DNA of 64,000 bases from Opisthorchis felineus (GCA_004794785.1 SJOL01006425.1:33470-97469); one strand, 5' to 3'. Positions 45,701 to 54,995 are shown, counted from the first letter of the stretch. Program-made: numbers and translations. The notes: generated by a model from the sequence alone, not told the origin.

Positions 45701-46865
45701 AGTAAGGTATTTCCCCCAGGCGACCAGCATATCCATATTCATGGAAGCAGCGGTGAAGCCTTCCCCCGAAGAAGGACGGGTTAGAAAAGGTCGGCTGTAA
45801 AAACCCCACCCCCTGATTGCCCAACGGTTGACCGTAACCGCTGGCACATTGTTCAATATGAGCGAAATGCCTTTAAAGCTGGAGTCTGCTGCTGCTGCTC
45901 AGAAGGCACCTGATGTGCACAGCCACATTAGGAGCCGGACAGTTGCACGTTACTCCTTGCGTCCTCGGGCCAGGCCGGCCCCCTGCGGCCAAGTGGGTCA
46001 GACCATTCAGTCACTGACTCCGGAGAGGGTTCCCCAAAAAAGCCACAACAACCGCTGCCTCGTGGTTCATACTTTTGAGTCATAGGCTAGGGACAGGGTC
46101 CCAGAACAAAAACCTACATCCTCTCACTACCTTGTGGGTCAGACTTTTGAGTCAAAGGCTCAAGGTGGGATACCCAAACCAACTCCCCCCTCTTCGGCCT
46201 GAGTCTCACGACCATTCGTCCGGCAACATTTAGATCTCAACATCACAAATGAAATAAAAGCACAAACTTACCAATCTGTAAGTCGGCAGATTACGCGATG
46301 GAATGGTTACGAATAAGCTTTTGCAAAGTGATGAAACAATCTTCACGGTTCCGTCCACCAACGCGCAAGTCCAGAAGACGAACCACAAATCATCCATAGC
46401 AGAATAGGGAGGAAGGAAAGCGAAGCTGTGAAACGGTTAACGAACAAACATCGACTCACATTCGATACAGTCCTTTGTCTCCAAGAGAAAAATGGAGAAA
46501 AAGTAGGTAGCAAGTTGCAACTGAGGAGGACAGCAGGCAGTCATAGACCCGCTCGTCATGGCATCTACTGAAGACATCTACAGCGGGAGACAAGTATAAC
46601 AAACGGATGGACATACCCTGCCGTATAGACTTATGAACGTATAAAGTGGAGGCGAACAACCAAAGCAGTAACAAAATTTCTAAAACTGAGCTCAAACGAG
46701 TAGCACTGACTTACCGAGAAAATGTTCAAAATAGAGCTTCGTTGCAAGCAAAATTATGAAGGCGATATGTAAAAGTATCCGTAGATTAAGAGACTCATTC
46801 TTCGAAGTGTTTGATAGTGCACAATGATCTGCCGTATCGTCCGACACATGGACTATGAAGGCCAT
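33619..46865 (-). CDS. RNFT1: RNFT1/RNFT2-type transmembrane RING E3 ubiquitin ligase, at least 7 exons
   Basis: RNFT proteins are ER-membrane ubiquitin ligases that help clear misfolded proteins. Seven minus-strand exons join by GT-AG introns into a single 285-residue frame (858 bases with the stop). Visible parts: hydrophobic helices at about 29-50, 51-66, 84-103, 120-138 and 179-214, then a C-terminal RING with ligands C226, C229, C241, H243, C246, C249, C260 and C263. The tail [13 protein letters not shown] matches the RNFT ending (WKDGATSAHFQVY). The protein is shorter than human RNFT1 (about 435), chiefly at the N-terminus, where the family has a long variable region, so upstream exons may be unseen. 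The linker before the RING is also short, and a 30-base microexon may belong there. The symbol is given for family; RNFT1 versus RNFT2 is not resolved. Confidence 0.9.
34035..34150 (+). repeat. Unnamed dispersed repeat, copy 2
   Basis: Partner of 20713-20842. It lies inside the last RNFT intron (33751-34308). Confidence 0.75.
34309..34392 (-). CDS. RNFT1: RNFT penultimate exon: first half of RING
   Basis: The acceptor is CTCTTTTAG/CCTTTC and the donor CAAC/GTACGT (read on minus). It encodes [20 protein letters not shown] and LAGVLRCN: CxxC, eleven residues, then the third cysteine, which is exactly the RNFT1 spacing. The next residue, the RING histidine, is the first codon of the next exon. 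Confidence 0.9.
34393..41321. other. RNFT intron region (6.9 kb)
   Basis: Apart from the possible microexon at 36255-36284, nothing convincing is seen. A minus-strand stretch at 38693-38769 has splice-like ends and a plausible peptide but no supporting neighbours. A box-B-like string lies near 40887. Confidence 0.5.
36255..36284 (-). CDS. RNFT1: Possible RNFT microexon (10 codons)
   Basis: On the minus strand CATCCAG/AGCATC...CGTTTG/GTGAGT would encode [10 protein letters not shown] in phase 0 at both ends, and so could drop between the exons at 41322-41477 and 34309-34392 without disturbing the frame. RNFT1 has a similar helix here (GGVRKALKLL). A longer version starting at 36345 ([12 protein letters not shown]...) has the wrong phase. 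The gene also reads through without it. Confidence 0.45.
41322..41477 (-). CDS. RNFT1: RNFT exon (residues 163-214)
   Basis: On the minus strand the acceptor is CTTTCTAG/GGCACG and the donor CTGAAG/GTAGGT, phase 0 at both ends. It encodes [20 protein letters not shown] and [12 protein letters not shown], then [15 protein letters not shown]. This lines up with RNFT1 KFYLVIEELSQLFRSLVPIQ and GGVLIVLYSLCK, including the length between them. Confidence 0.88.
42690..45000 (+). mobile_element. Near full-length but decayed LINE (EEP, linker, RT, C-terminus)
   Basis: All parts of a non-LTR element occur in the right order with many stops. EEP nuclease at about 42715-43260: [49 protein letters not shown]. 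Linker at 43400-43790: [25 protein letters not shown] at 43920-44400: [55 protein letters not shown]-terminal part at 44500-44800: [18 protein letters not shown] and [18 protein letters not shown] with PGYRLPR. The GVRQGCPL/YADD region is lost or scrambled after 44330. It sits in an RNFT intron on the opposite strand. Confidence 0.88.
45535..46210 (+). repeat. Unnamed dispersed repeat family, copy 1
   Basis: Similar to 49513-50300, in the same order. The front half shares GGTTTTTGTGC/TGTTCCGC...CGCGGG-TACTGGCTGGA, ACAGCAGCGAG, CTGTCCTC-G-GA-AGG and a TTG-CCGT(A)ACCG end. The back half has a motif CTACCTTGTGGGTCAGACTT, TGAGTCAAAGGCTCAAGGTG, present twice in tandem here (about 46050 and 46120). 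It lies in the RNFT intron. Confidence 0.7.
46272..46425 (-). CDS. RNFT1: RNFT exon (residues 111-162)
   Basis: On the minus strand the acceptor is TTTCACAG/CTTCGC and the donor ATTG/GTAAGT. It encodes [20 protein letters not shown] then [20 protein letters not shown], aligning with RNFT1 LKPNLETLDFFDLLWIVGIT and DFVLKYITIALKCLIVALP. This is the most RNFT-specific of the membrane exons. Confidence 0.9.
46460..46577 (-). CDS. RNFT1: RNFT exon (residues 72-111)
   Basis: The acceptor is CGCTGTAG/ATGTCT and the donor GAAT/GTGAGT. It encodes a membrane segment with [20 protein letters not shown], ending at the YR that precedes the FLPP motif. It enters in phase 1 and leaves in phase 2, and both agree with its neighbours. 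Confidence 0.88.
46617..46679 (-). CDS. RNFT1: RNFT exon (residues 51-72)
   Basis: A 63-base exon with acceptor GTTTTAG/AAATTT and donor CAGG/GTATGT. It encodes [20 protein letters not shown], matching the RNFT1 helix AAFFGLFTTFLYANQSVQRQ. Confidence 0.88.
46715..46865 (-). CDS. RNFT1: RNFT most upstream exon found (residues 1-51)
   Basis: It ends at CTCG/GTAAGT on the minus strand and encodes [20 protein letters not shown], like RNFT1 VLLLVAKLYFKH. The ATG at 46865 has a good start context (CACCCATGG) and no stop intervenes just upstream in frame. An acceptor-like TTGACAG at about 46889-46895 would instead make this an internal exon of a longer protein. The true start is therefore uncertain. 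Confidence 0.75.
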
Positions 46866-49512
46866 GGGTGACAAGTATGAACGCTGCCTGTCAACCGACG
46901 TGCTCGCACGCGTTAGTTGAGATAGGACGACGATTTTTTAACCTATGGAAGGGGCAATAAGATTCGGGAGACTCGTAAGCCACGAAAAACCTGTCTTAAC
47001 TCATTACGTAGCGTGGTTACAAAAGCATGGCAATTTGGTTTAGGACCAACGGACGTACAGTATACCTGCAGCGTTTGGGGAATTATCCAGGAATGGGTTT
47101 TTTAGTCACTTCCCCGGAGATATTCACGAAGCCAAGTGGGTCCCGTCATCGTGGGTTCAACCAGACCGATCCCAACATCTCGATTCCCCAACGGCCTGTT
47201 CAGGGGAGACGTAGCACAACCCAGATCAAGACAGGTCAGATGAAAAATAGCTCTATGTGCCCAATGGGTGGTTTCTTGTGGGAGGGAGCCAACTGCCGGG
47301 GGCACGGTTGTCACTCTCCGAACAGATCACTCTTAAGACAGGTGAACCCCCAAGAGAGACCATTTTTAAATGGTCCCCTGAAACGTGTTTATATCAGATC
47401 CCTAGAAGAGGCCAGAGAGACAAATCGCAGAAGTATCAACTAAGAGTGGTGTTTTCAAAGGGTTGATCTATTTTATTGTATCTAGGAGGAGATAGACATA
47501 TCAAGGTGTGGTTAAACGTGTAATGCTGGAACCAATCTCTTAAAACTCCTAGAGTCTAGCAGTTCCCAGGTAACCTAAATGAGGCGTGACTGTATCATCG
47601 TTATGTGCCAGTGCACTCTCCAAATGATACTAAAAATAACCGTTCAGCTGTGGCCTTCTCTAAGTGCATAGCCGCCGTGCATTCCGAGGGAAGTAGGAGA
47701 AGTGAAGTGTGGCCCGGATACCAAAACATTGACAGGAACAATCGAGAAGCCAAGGCTGAGTTTGAACTACAGACCTTTCGAACTGTAGCTTCAAGCCTCA
47801 ACAACGGAGCCATCTCGATGCTGCACTCTCAAAGCAAACTACGGCATGCGGTAGCGTCATACCATGATTTGTCAACGCCAGTCTGGATAAATTTATGCCA
47901 TACACAGAAATTGCTCCTCAAAAATGATCATTTTTGGTTGGTCGATCGAAGCATTTATTGAGGTTTCGGATTCTTCCAGGTTTCGGTTGGTAATTTTAAG
48001 TGGTCCCGCCAGAAGGAGACGGTTAAAGGAATGCCACACAGACCCGAAGTGTTCCGAAGTCCATGGCCAGCTAGAGAACAAACATGGCTATAATCAGGCT
48101 GGTTGAATGTGTAATTGGCAACGGAATATAAGAAACCCACTGCATGAGTTTTATTGCCCCGTCCTTGTTGGGAGGCACATTCGCGTTTAGGGAATGGTCT
48201 GTCAAAAGATACCTTCTGGGAGAGCGCCTCATTTGGGGTTACTCTCTGCTGAGAGGAGAACGGGGAAGGTAAGCCGTACTTTTCACCGACTGAAGCAAAG
48301 CAACAAGTTTATACGACCAGCTACCTAGTGTTCTGTAAGATCCGTTCCTCTGAATGTGCACGTAACAGGCACTCAACCGCATCAAAAGTACAAGGCAACA
48401 CTCATACATACAAACAGCAAACTGATGTCCTGATAGCTAAACATAACCCACAAACATATACAGTAAAGGAACCAAAAGAAGCAATCACTTTTTACCCCGT
48501 TGGGTAACAAAAGAGAGTCATACTCTATTCACTTACCCAATCCACCGCTATACTGGGCGGTGGACTGAGTAAATAGTGATTTGTAGTCATAAAAACAATC
48601 ACAATTTTGATGCTCATTAAATACTGTCCGAATGTATAACAGGTAATAGCCGGATAGGCTTATCGTTCCTCAGACCAATGTGCGTGCAGCAGTTCAATAT
48701 ATCCTCACTAGGGAAATGTTTCCGCTCTGCTCTGCTGGTTCCCTGCATTTTTTAGTGGATGGCTATAGGTGGGGCTTGGTAGGCTCCTAGGTTCCTCGGC
48801 AGCGGACCCAGGAAATTTCATGTCACCCACTGGTCACATGAGTACCACACGATATTACAGACTTTATCGGAAGATGCGGGTATAAAGGACAGCGAACAGT
48901 CAGTGACGATGTATCAGCGTGCCAGTCACGGCCGCTTCTAATTTTGGTTCTAATCGCGTTGTGGAGGTTTCTCAGTTGAGGTTTAGTTATGTTTCCGGTC
49001 TAACTCTACACCCTGCCCTCGGTGATCTCGGGAATGAGTTGAGTAATCTTCGGCGAAAAGCCGGTGAATCTATATGAGACGTAAATTGATGAATACTCCG
49101 TCATAAAATCGCAAAAAAGGGATTGATTCCTGAAAATCGTGGGTACTATTGGATTCAGTCTAAGCGTATACATCAGCAGAAGGAACGACAAACGAAGTGG
49201 GTTTATTTATTTTATTTTCTCTAGACCTTCACAGCACGAGTATTTAATATAAATTAAAGAAAGAGGTTGCATTAGCATGTAAGGAAAGTAGCTGGTATGT
49301 GCGGGTTTCTAAGCTGGACATTAAACGTGTTCATTAAACAATTCGTCATTTTCCTGATAGGTGTTTATTTGATGAGCGAATGAAGAGGGATGACGCAAAA
49401 GCCTTGTTCGCTTTAGTGAACATCCTTCACAAGCGCCGGGAACTGTAAGAATGCGTCAACAGCCACTTATGACGATGTAAGGGACTTATCCCGACCAAAA
49501 GCTGCTACCTTC
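46866..49512. other. Upstream of RNFT, no recognised gene
   Basis: It contains a SINE (47630-47820) and a 138-codon plus-strand open frame (47027-47443) rich in proline, arginine and cysteine with no family I recognise. An imperfect hairpin is at 48525-48576. The RNFT promoter or missing 5' exons may lie here. Confidence 0.5.
47630..47820 (-). mobile_element. SINE copy, diverged
   Basis: On the minus strand it ends CAGCTGAACGGTTATTTTTA and starts with CATCGAGATGGCTCCGTTGT, keeping the head-to-tail order of the family. The middle is drifted and part of the box B region is altered (TTCGAAAGGTCTG). Confidence 0.72.
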
Positions 49513-50300
49513 ATATGGTTGTCTGCCTTATGTTCCGCAATAATACCGCGGGGTATACTGGCTGGAGCACCGCTCCGCACGGTGCGACCACGCCAGGAGG
49601 GTGGAGGAAGCAGCCAGACAAACAGCAGCGAGCACTTACTACGAATAACAGTACCAAGAGGCGGCCTGGAGGTAAACTGTCCTCTGCGAAAGGAGTGTGG
49701 GGGCCGTAAATAGTTTCTTCCAGCCGACCAGCTGAGGTGCCGCCGTAATTAGGGAACCGCACCATTCGGTCGCTCAGCTGTTGGCCGTGACCGCCAGTCG
49801 GTTGTCCAATAGGGCAGAAAAACTAAATATTGTCGTTAGCACGATGCGGTTTCAAATTCTGCTGTTCGTTGCAGTATCAAGAGTCGCACAGCTCGGCCTT
49901 ATTCTCAGCACACTCGAGCCAGACCGGTCCATTGTAGTCAAGTGGGTCAAACAACCGAATCATTGGTGCGGAAAGGCTCCCTAAAGAAAACGCTATCATA
50001 ATAATAGGATCAATACTAATCGTTCAGCAGTAACACCCTTTCTGTGCTTAGCTGCCATTCTACACGAGGCAAACACGAGAGCGGAGATACTGCCACGTTT
50101 CTTAGGCCTAGACAGGAGCCGTCGAGATGCCGGAGTGGGGTTCGAACCAGAGACCTTTAGGCAGTAGGTTCGCGTATTAACCACTGAGCCATCTCGAGCC
50201 CCGAACCAAATTCTATCTCCCACTACCTCGTGGGTCAGATCTTTGAGGCCTAGGCTCAAGGTGGGGCACCTCAACCAAACTCCCATCTTCTGCCTGGGCA
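49513..50300 (+). repeat. Unnamed dispersed repeat family, copy 2, split by a SINE
   Basis: Partner of 45535-46210. The repeat runs 49513-49990, is interrupted by a SINE in the opposite orientation, and resumes at about 50210 with CTACCTCGTGGGTCAGATCT, TTGAGGCCTAGGCTCAAGGT. The order of insertion is therefore clear: repeat first, SINE second. Confidence 0.72.
49996..50202 (-). mobile_element. tRNA-derived SINE nested in another repeat
   Basis: A complete copy on the minus strand: GGCTCGAGATGGCTCAGTGG head with box A, box B GGTTCGAACCCC, body CTGTCTAGGCCTAAGAAACG, and end CTGAACGATTAGTATTGATC with an AT-rich tail. It interrupts the repeat at 49513-50300. Confidence 0.9.
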
Positions 50301-50439
50301 ACCGGGAATTATCATTTGCCCTTATAGATCTTCATTCACCGATCCCCCCTCATACGTCCCTCAGCCTCCATCTGACTGTCAATCATCTAAGAGTTGTTCT
50401 GTGTCTAAACTCCCGCCTAAGAGAGAATAAACCGGAATA

Positions 50440-50973
50440 AGTCCTTATTACATTCAAAAGACCTCTTCCACATAGCACTTTTCAACGTCCGCACTCTGTC
50501 AAATTGAACAACGGGGATCTCGTGCTCAGACCTTGTGCTCCCTCTGGATCGATGTGTGCTGTGCCTCTGAAACACGCATACAGGGCCCCAGTTCGATCAG
50601 CCACCTCAAACCGTTCGGGGTGAACGTAGATTTCTCGCATTTTACTATTCAGGTGTCTGGCGACTCTGATGGAATGGATCGTGGTACCTATGATATGGGA
50701 GTGCGAGTTGGATGCACTTTACACGAACGGAAATAGTCGCCATTGCGCCATTGTCTGTCGCACCGATAAACCGTGTTTATTTGTTGTCAGTATACGCTCC
50801 CACAGACGGCAGCTCCGAGGCCGAGAAAGATGGCTTGTACCGAGATTTGTCGTGGGTGCCGCGGTCAATAGGAAGCATAAATAACGTGATTCTGACACGT
50901 GAATGTCCAGGTCGGCCAACTAAGTACCGAGGAAGCATGTCTTGGCAGCCGATTCGGGGTTGAAGCTCACCGA

Positions 50974-51015
<42 letters not shown>

Positions 51016-51430
51016 CGGAGGAAGACTTCTTCAAATAGGTGCTGAACACCATATTTCTGGCTATCACAAAACTTCAGCACAAGTACTCACACCGTGTGAC
51101 TTAGAAGCCACCAACCGCATACCAGCCGCGAACTCAGTTGGAACATGTGGCAACCAACTACCGGTGAAGAACTATGGAGTGCCCCGCTTGACTCTGACCA
51201 CAGCATTATGCTGGAAAGTGCGATAAATCGTATTCCTTCGGAAACACGCCGGTGGATGCAAGAGCATTCGATTCTGTCAGGAAGGTCAGATTCCTGGAAA
51301 TAATCCAAGAAGACCCGAAACTTACTGAGACCCTCAAACTTCACCAAAATCGCAACAGGGAAGCTGTCAGGCGTCCAAACCAAAGAAGACAGCTGTCCAT
51401 TGGACGCTCAAGCACCCAATTAGCAACGGT
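50440..51430 (+). mobile_element. LINE 5' half: EEP endonuclease, interrupted by AT microsatellite
   Basis: The frames read LFNVRT-like start, IDVCCASETRIQGPSS at about 50540, then VYLLSVYAPTDGSSEAEKDG, LSTEEACLGSRFGV, then after the AT run GGRLLQIGAEHH. These are the ordered EEP signatures of fluke LINEs. The GDMN box is replaced (ILTRECPGR). Frameshifts and stops are frequent. Confidence 0.82.
50976..51013. repeat. AT dinucleotide microsatellite
   Basis: About 19 AT units, inserted between the GGRxG and DNGERLLQ segments of the LINE endonuclease. Confidence 0.95.
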
Positions 51431-51569
51431 CGGCGATGATCAGTGTTCACGAATTTCATAAAAGCACCGCCAACCAATCACCCAACGCCAACCGGGCAGC
51501 CCGGATTCAAGGTCAAACTTGCACTCTAAATGCCACGATGCTCCTTGCAATTTTTACAATTGCTTGTTC

Positions 51570-51766
51570 GCAGTAAAGCTGTTGTGCTCCTTGCTGATGA
51601 GTCCTTTTCCGAAACTAAGGTACTGGGGCGGGGATTGGTGTCAGCTACAACAAATTCATCTCCTGAAAATTGTCCTGTAGCTGAACACTATCGAGTTGGT
51701 TTGAATGAAAACTTTCTAGAACTCATCCGGCAGAATGATAATAATGATCGTTCGGATGATGACTAG
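51570..51766 (+). CDS. Possible 3'-terminal coding exon of an unknown gene
   Basis: After an acceptor-like TTGCTTGTTCGCAG at about 51556-51569 the frame reads KAVVLLADESFSETKVLGRG, then SATTNSSPENCPVAEHY, RVGLNENFLELIRQ, and an acidic tail NDNNDRSDDD before TAG. Composition and tail look like real protein and do not match any LINE part, although LINE sequence lies on both sides (50440-51430 and 51885-52480). I do not recognise the family, and no upstream exon was found. It may be a host exon, a scrap of processed cellular sequence, or chance. Confidence 0.35.
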
Positions 51767-51884
51767 AAAAGGCGAAGGAAGCCATGATCATAGCTTTTGA
51801 AGCCGTCTGCCTAAGGCCACAAAACCAATACCAAACGACTATAATAACGTGCACAGATCCTCAAACACCGAACGGTGGATAACC

Positions 51885-52480
51885 TAAGGCTTGACAGAGA
51901 GAGTTGGTGGATCGCGAAGGCTCCAGAAACGTGAAACTTTCTTGCAACGAGAAGCAGTCGCACTCTGTCCCAGCTAATCCGATCAACTGATCCGAGGGCG
52001 CGTAGCAGTAGAACTATCTCGGAGGATAGGATCTCTATCCATTCACAGAAACATCGTCACGAAGGGTGGGTCAAACACTCCGGAGAGCAGTTAAGCTGGT
52101 CCCCATTACACAAACCTCTAGGAGGACCATGTGAACCCCAATGGAGCGTCAACCTCAGTCCGTCGTCAATAAAAAAGTCGTGTGAATTTTCACTGCTTCA
52201 GTGAAACAAAACACCTGGTCCAGACAGCTTACATCTTTTACTCCTCAAAGAAAATGGCGAACTCGTTGCGGCTAATCTGGCGAAATTACTCCAAAACATC
52301 TGTGACGAAGGTAGAATACCGAACGGAGCGCTTCGACTGTTATTTTTAGGCAAAAGGGGATGCAAGAACATGGTGCAAAAATCATGGAGGAAACAGTCTA
52401 ACGACCGTAGTTCGCTCTCGGTCATTATCCCGCATCGTTTTCACTATCCACAGCATCATTGATGCTTCGCTGCCGAAAAA
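51885..52480 (+). mobile_element. LINE linker and RT N-terminal fragment
   Basis: NLRLDRESWWIAKAPET, SQLIRSTDPRARSSRTISED and WVKHSGEQLSWSP are the ordered linker signatures (WWxAKAxE, LFQLIRSTGPRK, WAEHFEQ-L-WP). Then KTPGPDSLHLLLLKENGELV, LAKLLQNICDEGRIP opens the RT. The frame then decays. It may continue the element at 50440-51430. Confidence 0.8.
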
Positions 52481-52656
52481 CTATAAATCATTTGCGGGCC
52501 CTATCGTGAAGAAAATAAAATTGGATGGGACAGGACCTAGTACCAGCTTACCACAACCACTCCGAGGTGTCTGCACCTCCAGACACTCATTCAGACAATC
52601 CGTGTAGAAACAGGGTTGTGTTCTGTATTGTGTAGTACTGTACTGTAGTACTGTAC

Positions 52657-52969
52657 TGTATTCTGCAGAGGGTATTGCAGCTCCTATGTCAGCCCTAGGC
52701 TTTCTGTTCCGCCCACTGTGATATATCACGGTAGCTTAAGGCAGCCCTTCATGGAAACAAAGGAAAATTATCACAACTGTTTTCAAAGGCTCATCACAGG
52801 ATGCTCCACAAGGCCACGCTAGAACCCTCGTGAGGGGGCGAAAAGCGCCGATCCTGACTGCTGAACATTCTGACCGATCAGCGCATGACCCAGTTGGCTT
52901 CGTAACCGGATCGCGACACATTCGTTCAATCGACGTACTGCTCGGTTATTTAGAGCGACTCGCTTCCGG
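52657..52969 (+). repeat. Unnamed 300-bp dispersed repeat, copy 2
   Basis: Partner of 26919-27216; see that entry for shared landmarks. A short GTACT-rich microsatellite (about 52633-52663) lies at its left edge. Confidence 0.72.
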
Positions 52970-53518
52970 TCAAACATACAACTAGAACATCGAATAACGG
53001 CCATAACTAGCAACATTCCCAACCATACCCATTGGAGATCACGCGTTCTCCATCCTGAGGGGAAACTGGCATCGATGGTAACCACACTTTTCGTAATAGT
53101 TCCCATAGCCATCTGCCAGGTCAAAGGTTGACCACCTCTCCGAGTGTTCCACTGCTAGCAGAACACGGGAAGCTCTATTCTTTGCGGCAATCACAGTACA
53201 CGCCCAAAATATCGCAGCCTTTGGGACCAGACGTATTCTTCGAATGAAGTCCCCATTTCACAAACAACCACTCGTTGGTGCCAGCCGATCTGTGGTTATC
53301 AAAAACCAGAAGATGTCTCGGTTGCGCCACCAGCGGTGACCACCCCTCAAGAACCACAAAAACAAAACACTCTGTAACGCACCCTAGTATAACCAAACGT
53401 TGATATTCATGTATCTGTAGGCATAGGTTGAGTAAATGCCGTAAAAATCCGGGGATACCGGAATCGCATTGCTGTTCTAGTACCGGACACCGTGAGAACA
53501 TGTGATGGACGCCACCTT

Positions 53519-53702
53519 CATGTAATAACTGTATTTTCTCAGTTTAGTCTGCAGTCTGAACAATCCAAGCTAGCGCCCCCGTCAAAACAACCACCAAAGG
53601 TGCACAGCGCGTATTAACGCCCCAAAACAAGGCCAAAAACACTTGTACAGCGCATCGCATGTAAAAAGTAAGCAGCGACAATTTTTGAAATTCCGACGCC
53701 TT
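53519..53702 (+). repeat. LTR-like repeat, copy 2
   Basis: Partner of 25030-25213. The TATA-like box of the other copy reads CATGTAAAAAGT here. It lies about 370 bases beyond the 3' end of the minus-strand integrase at 54069-54626, so it could be the remains of that element's LTR, although its orientation relative to integrase differs from copy 1. Confidence 0.62.
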
Positions 53703-54068
53703 CTAGATGCGCCACAGGAAACTGCCAAGCGACAGATACTGGATCACGATTGGCTGTTGTGGCCAGACTTTCAGTCAATCGGTGCTCGCCTTGATGCTGG
53801 ACCGGCAAGCGGCCCGATCTTCTGGTCAGTCGCGTGAGATAGGGTTCCTGGCCGTAGAAGTGCCTAACTGTTAGCGGTAGAGCGGCATCGGCGCGGAATT
53901 CCGCCGATAATCCACTTGAATTTTTTCACTTAACTTCGAAGTCGGGGGTTCACATGCGGTGGACTCACAGAAATGCGGATCATGTCTGTCCAGCGTCACG
54001 GTCGTAATGCTTGCTCGAGCTGGGTCCAAGAATGAGTAGCTAATGGATTTTCCGCAATGGTGCCGAGA

Positions 54069-54626
54069 TCAAGTATCCAGAAGCATCCCTAGACTCAACT
54101 CGCTCGGTCCGGCGGGCAGGATCTGCGCATTTGTCGGCCGGATCCACTTGGCTAGGCCAACTTGAATCTCGTAGAGCACTTTGCCGCGCGCGCAAAAGAT
54201 GCGTCCTGGAATCCGCTTAAAGTATCTGCCACCGTAGTCACGAAACAGCACTGTCTGACCTTCGTAAATGCACGTTTCTGCGTCAACGAAGCGTTTCACC
54301 TGGCAGTTCGACTGTGGATGAAACGGTGGCGAGCGGACATGAGCTATGCTAAACTGCAGACAAAACTCTGTGAACGCCGATGACACAAACTGAGTGCAGC
54401 TGTCGGATACAATGGTCTCTGGTATTCTAAAGCGACTGAACAATCGTCGGGGTTCCAGCACTGTGGTGACAGTTGTGGGGCTGTTCACTGGAAGAATCTC
54501 TGACCACTTGTTGTAATCGTCGATCGCGACCAAAAAGCGCTGGCCATCAAATGGACCTGCATAGTCAGTGTGAAGACGAGACCAAGGTTGGGTCGATTGC
54601 GGCCACGACTGCAGGTAAGTTTTCAT
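54069..54626 (-). mobile_element. Ty3/gypsy integrase fragment with internal deletion
   Basis: Integrase inserts reverse-transcribed retrotransposon DNA. The 185-residue open frame contains the core with D21 (HTDYAGPF) and D75 (IVSDSCTQF), exactly 35 residues before position 111, where the catalytic glutamate should be but lysine is found (QVKRFV). After residue 117 the frame jumps to the C-terminal chromatin-side region (LFRDYGG, VLYEIQVGLAKWIRPTNAQI), so about 60 residues are deleted. It is inactive on both counts. No pol sequence is seen upstream on this strand. Confidence 0.9.
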
Positions 54627-54995
54627 TGGTTACCTGGATGCTTCGCCACAACGCAGGAAATACTTGGAGAACTACTCAATCTGGTAGCCCATCTGGTAGA
54701 CGTAACACCGAGCAAGGGCCTTCGTACATCTAGCCCTTGATTCTGATTCTGACAGTTTGTTTCACTTGAGGCTATCGCAAGTCAGCAAGAAACAAGGCAA
54801 TCCACGATCTTCAGAGAACTACCACAGCTCAGCATTTGTTGCATATTTTCTGCTTTTAAGGCGTTTCATCGTTAATTACCAACTCACTTTTTCTCGTTTC
54901 AGCTGCAGTATCGAAGTTTTGGATGAATTAGGCCTAACTTCTGGTCCCTTATTCTTTTCCGCTTTTGCTCTGATTGTCGCCGTCTTCAAACACAA

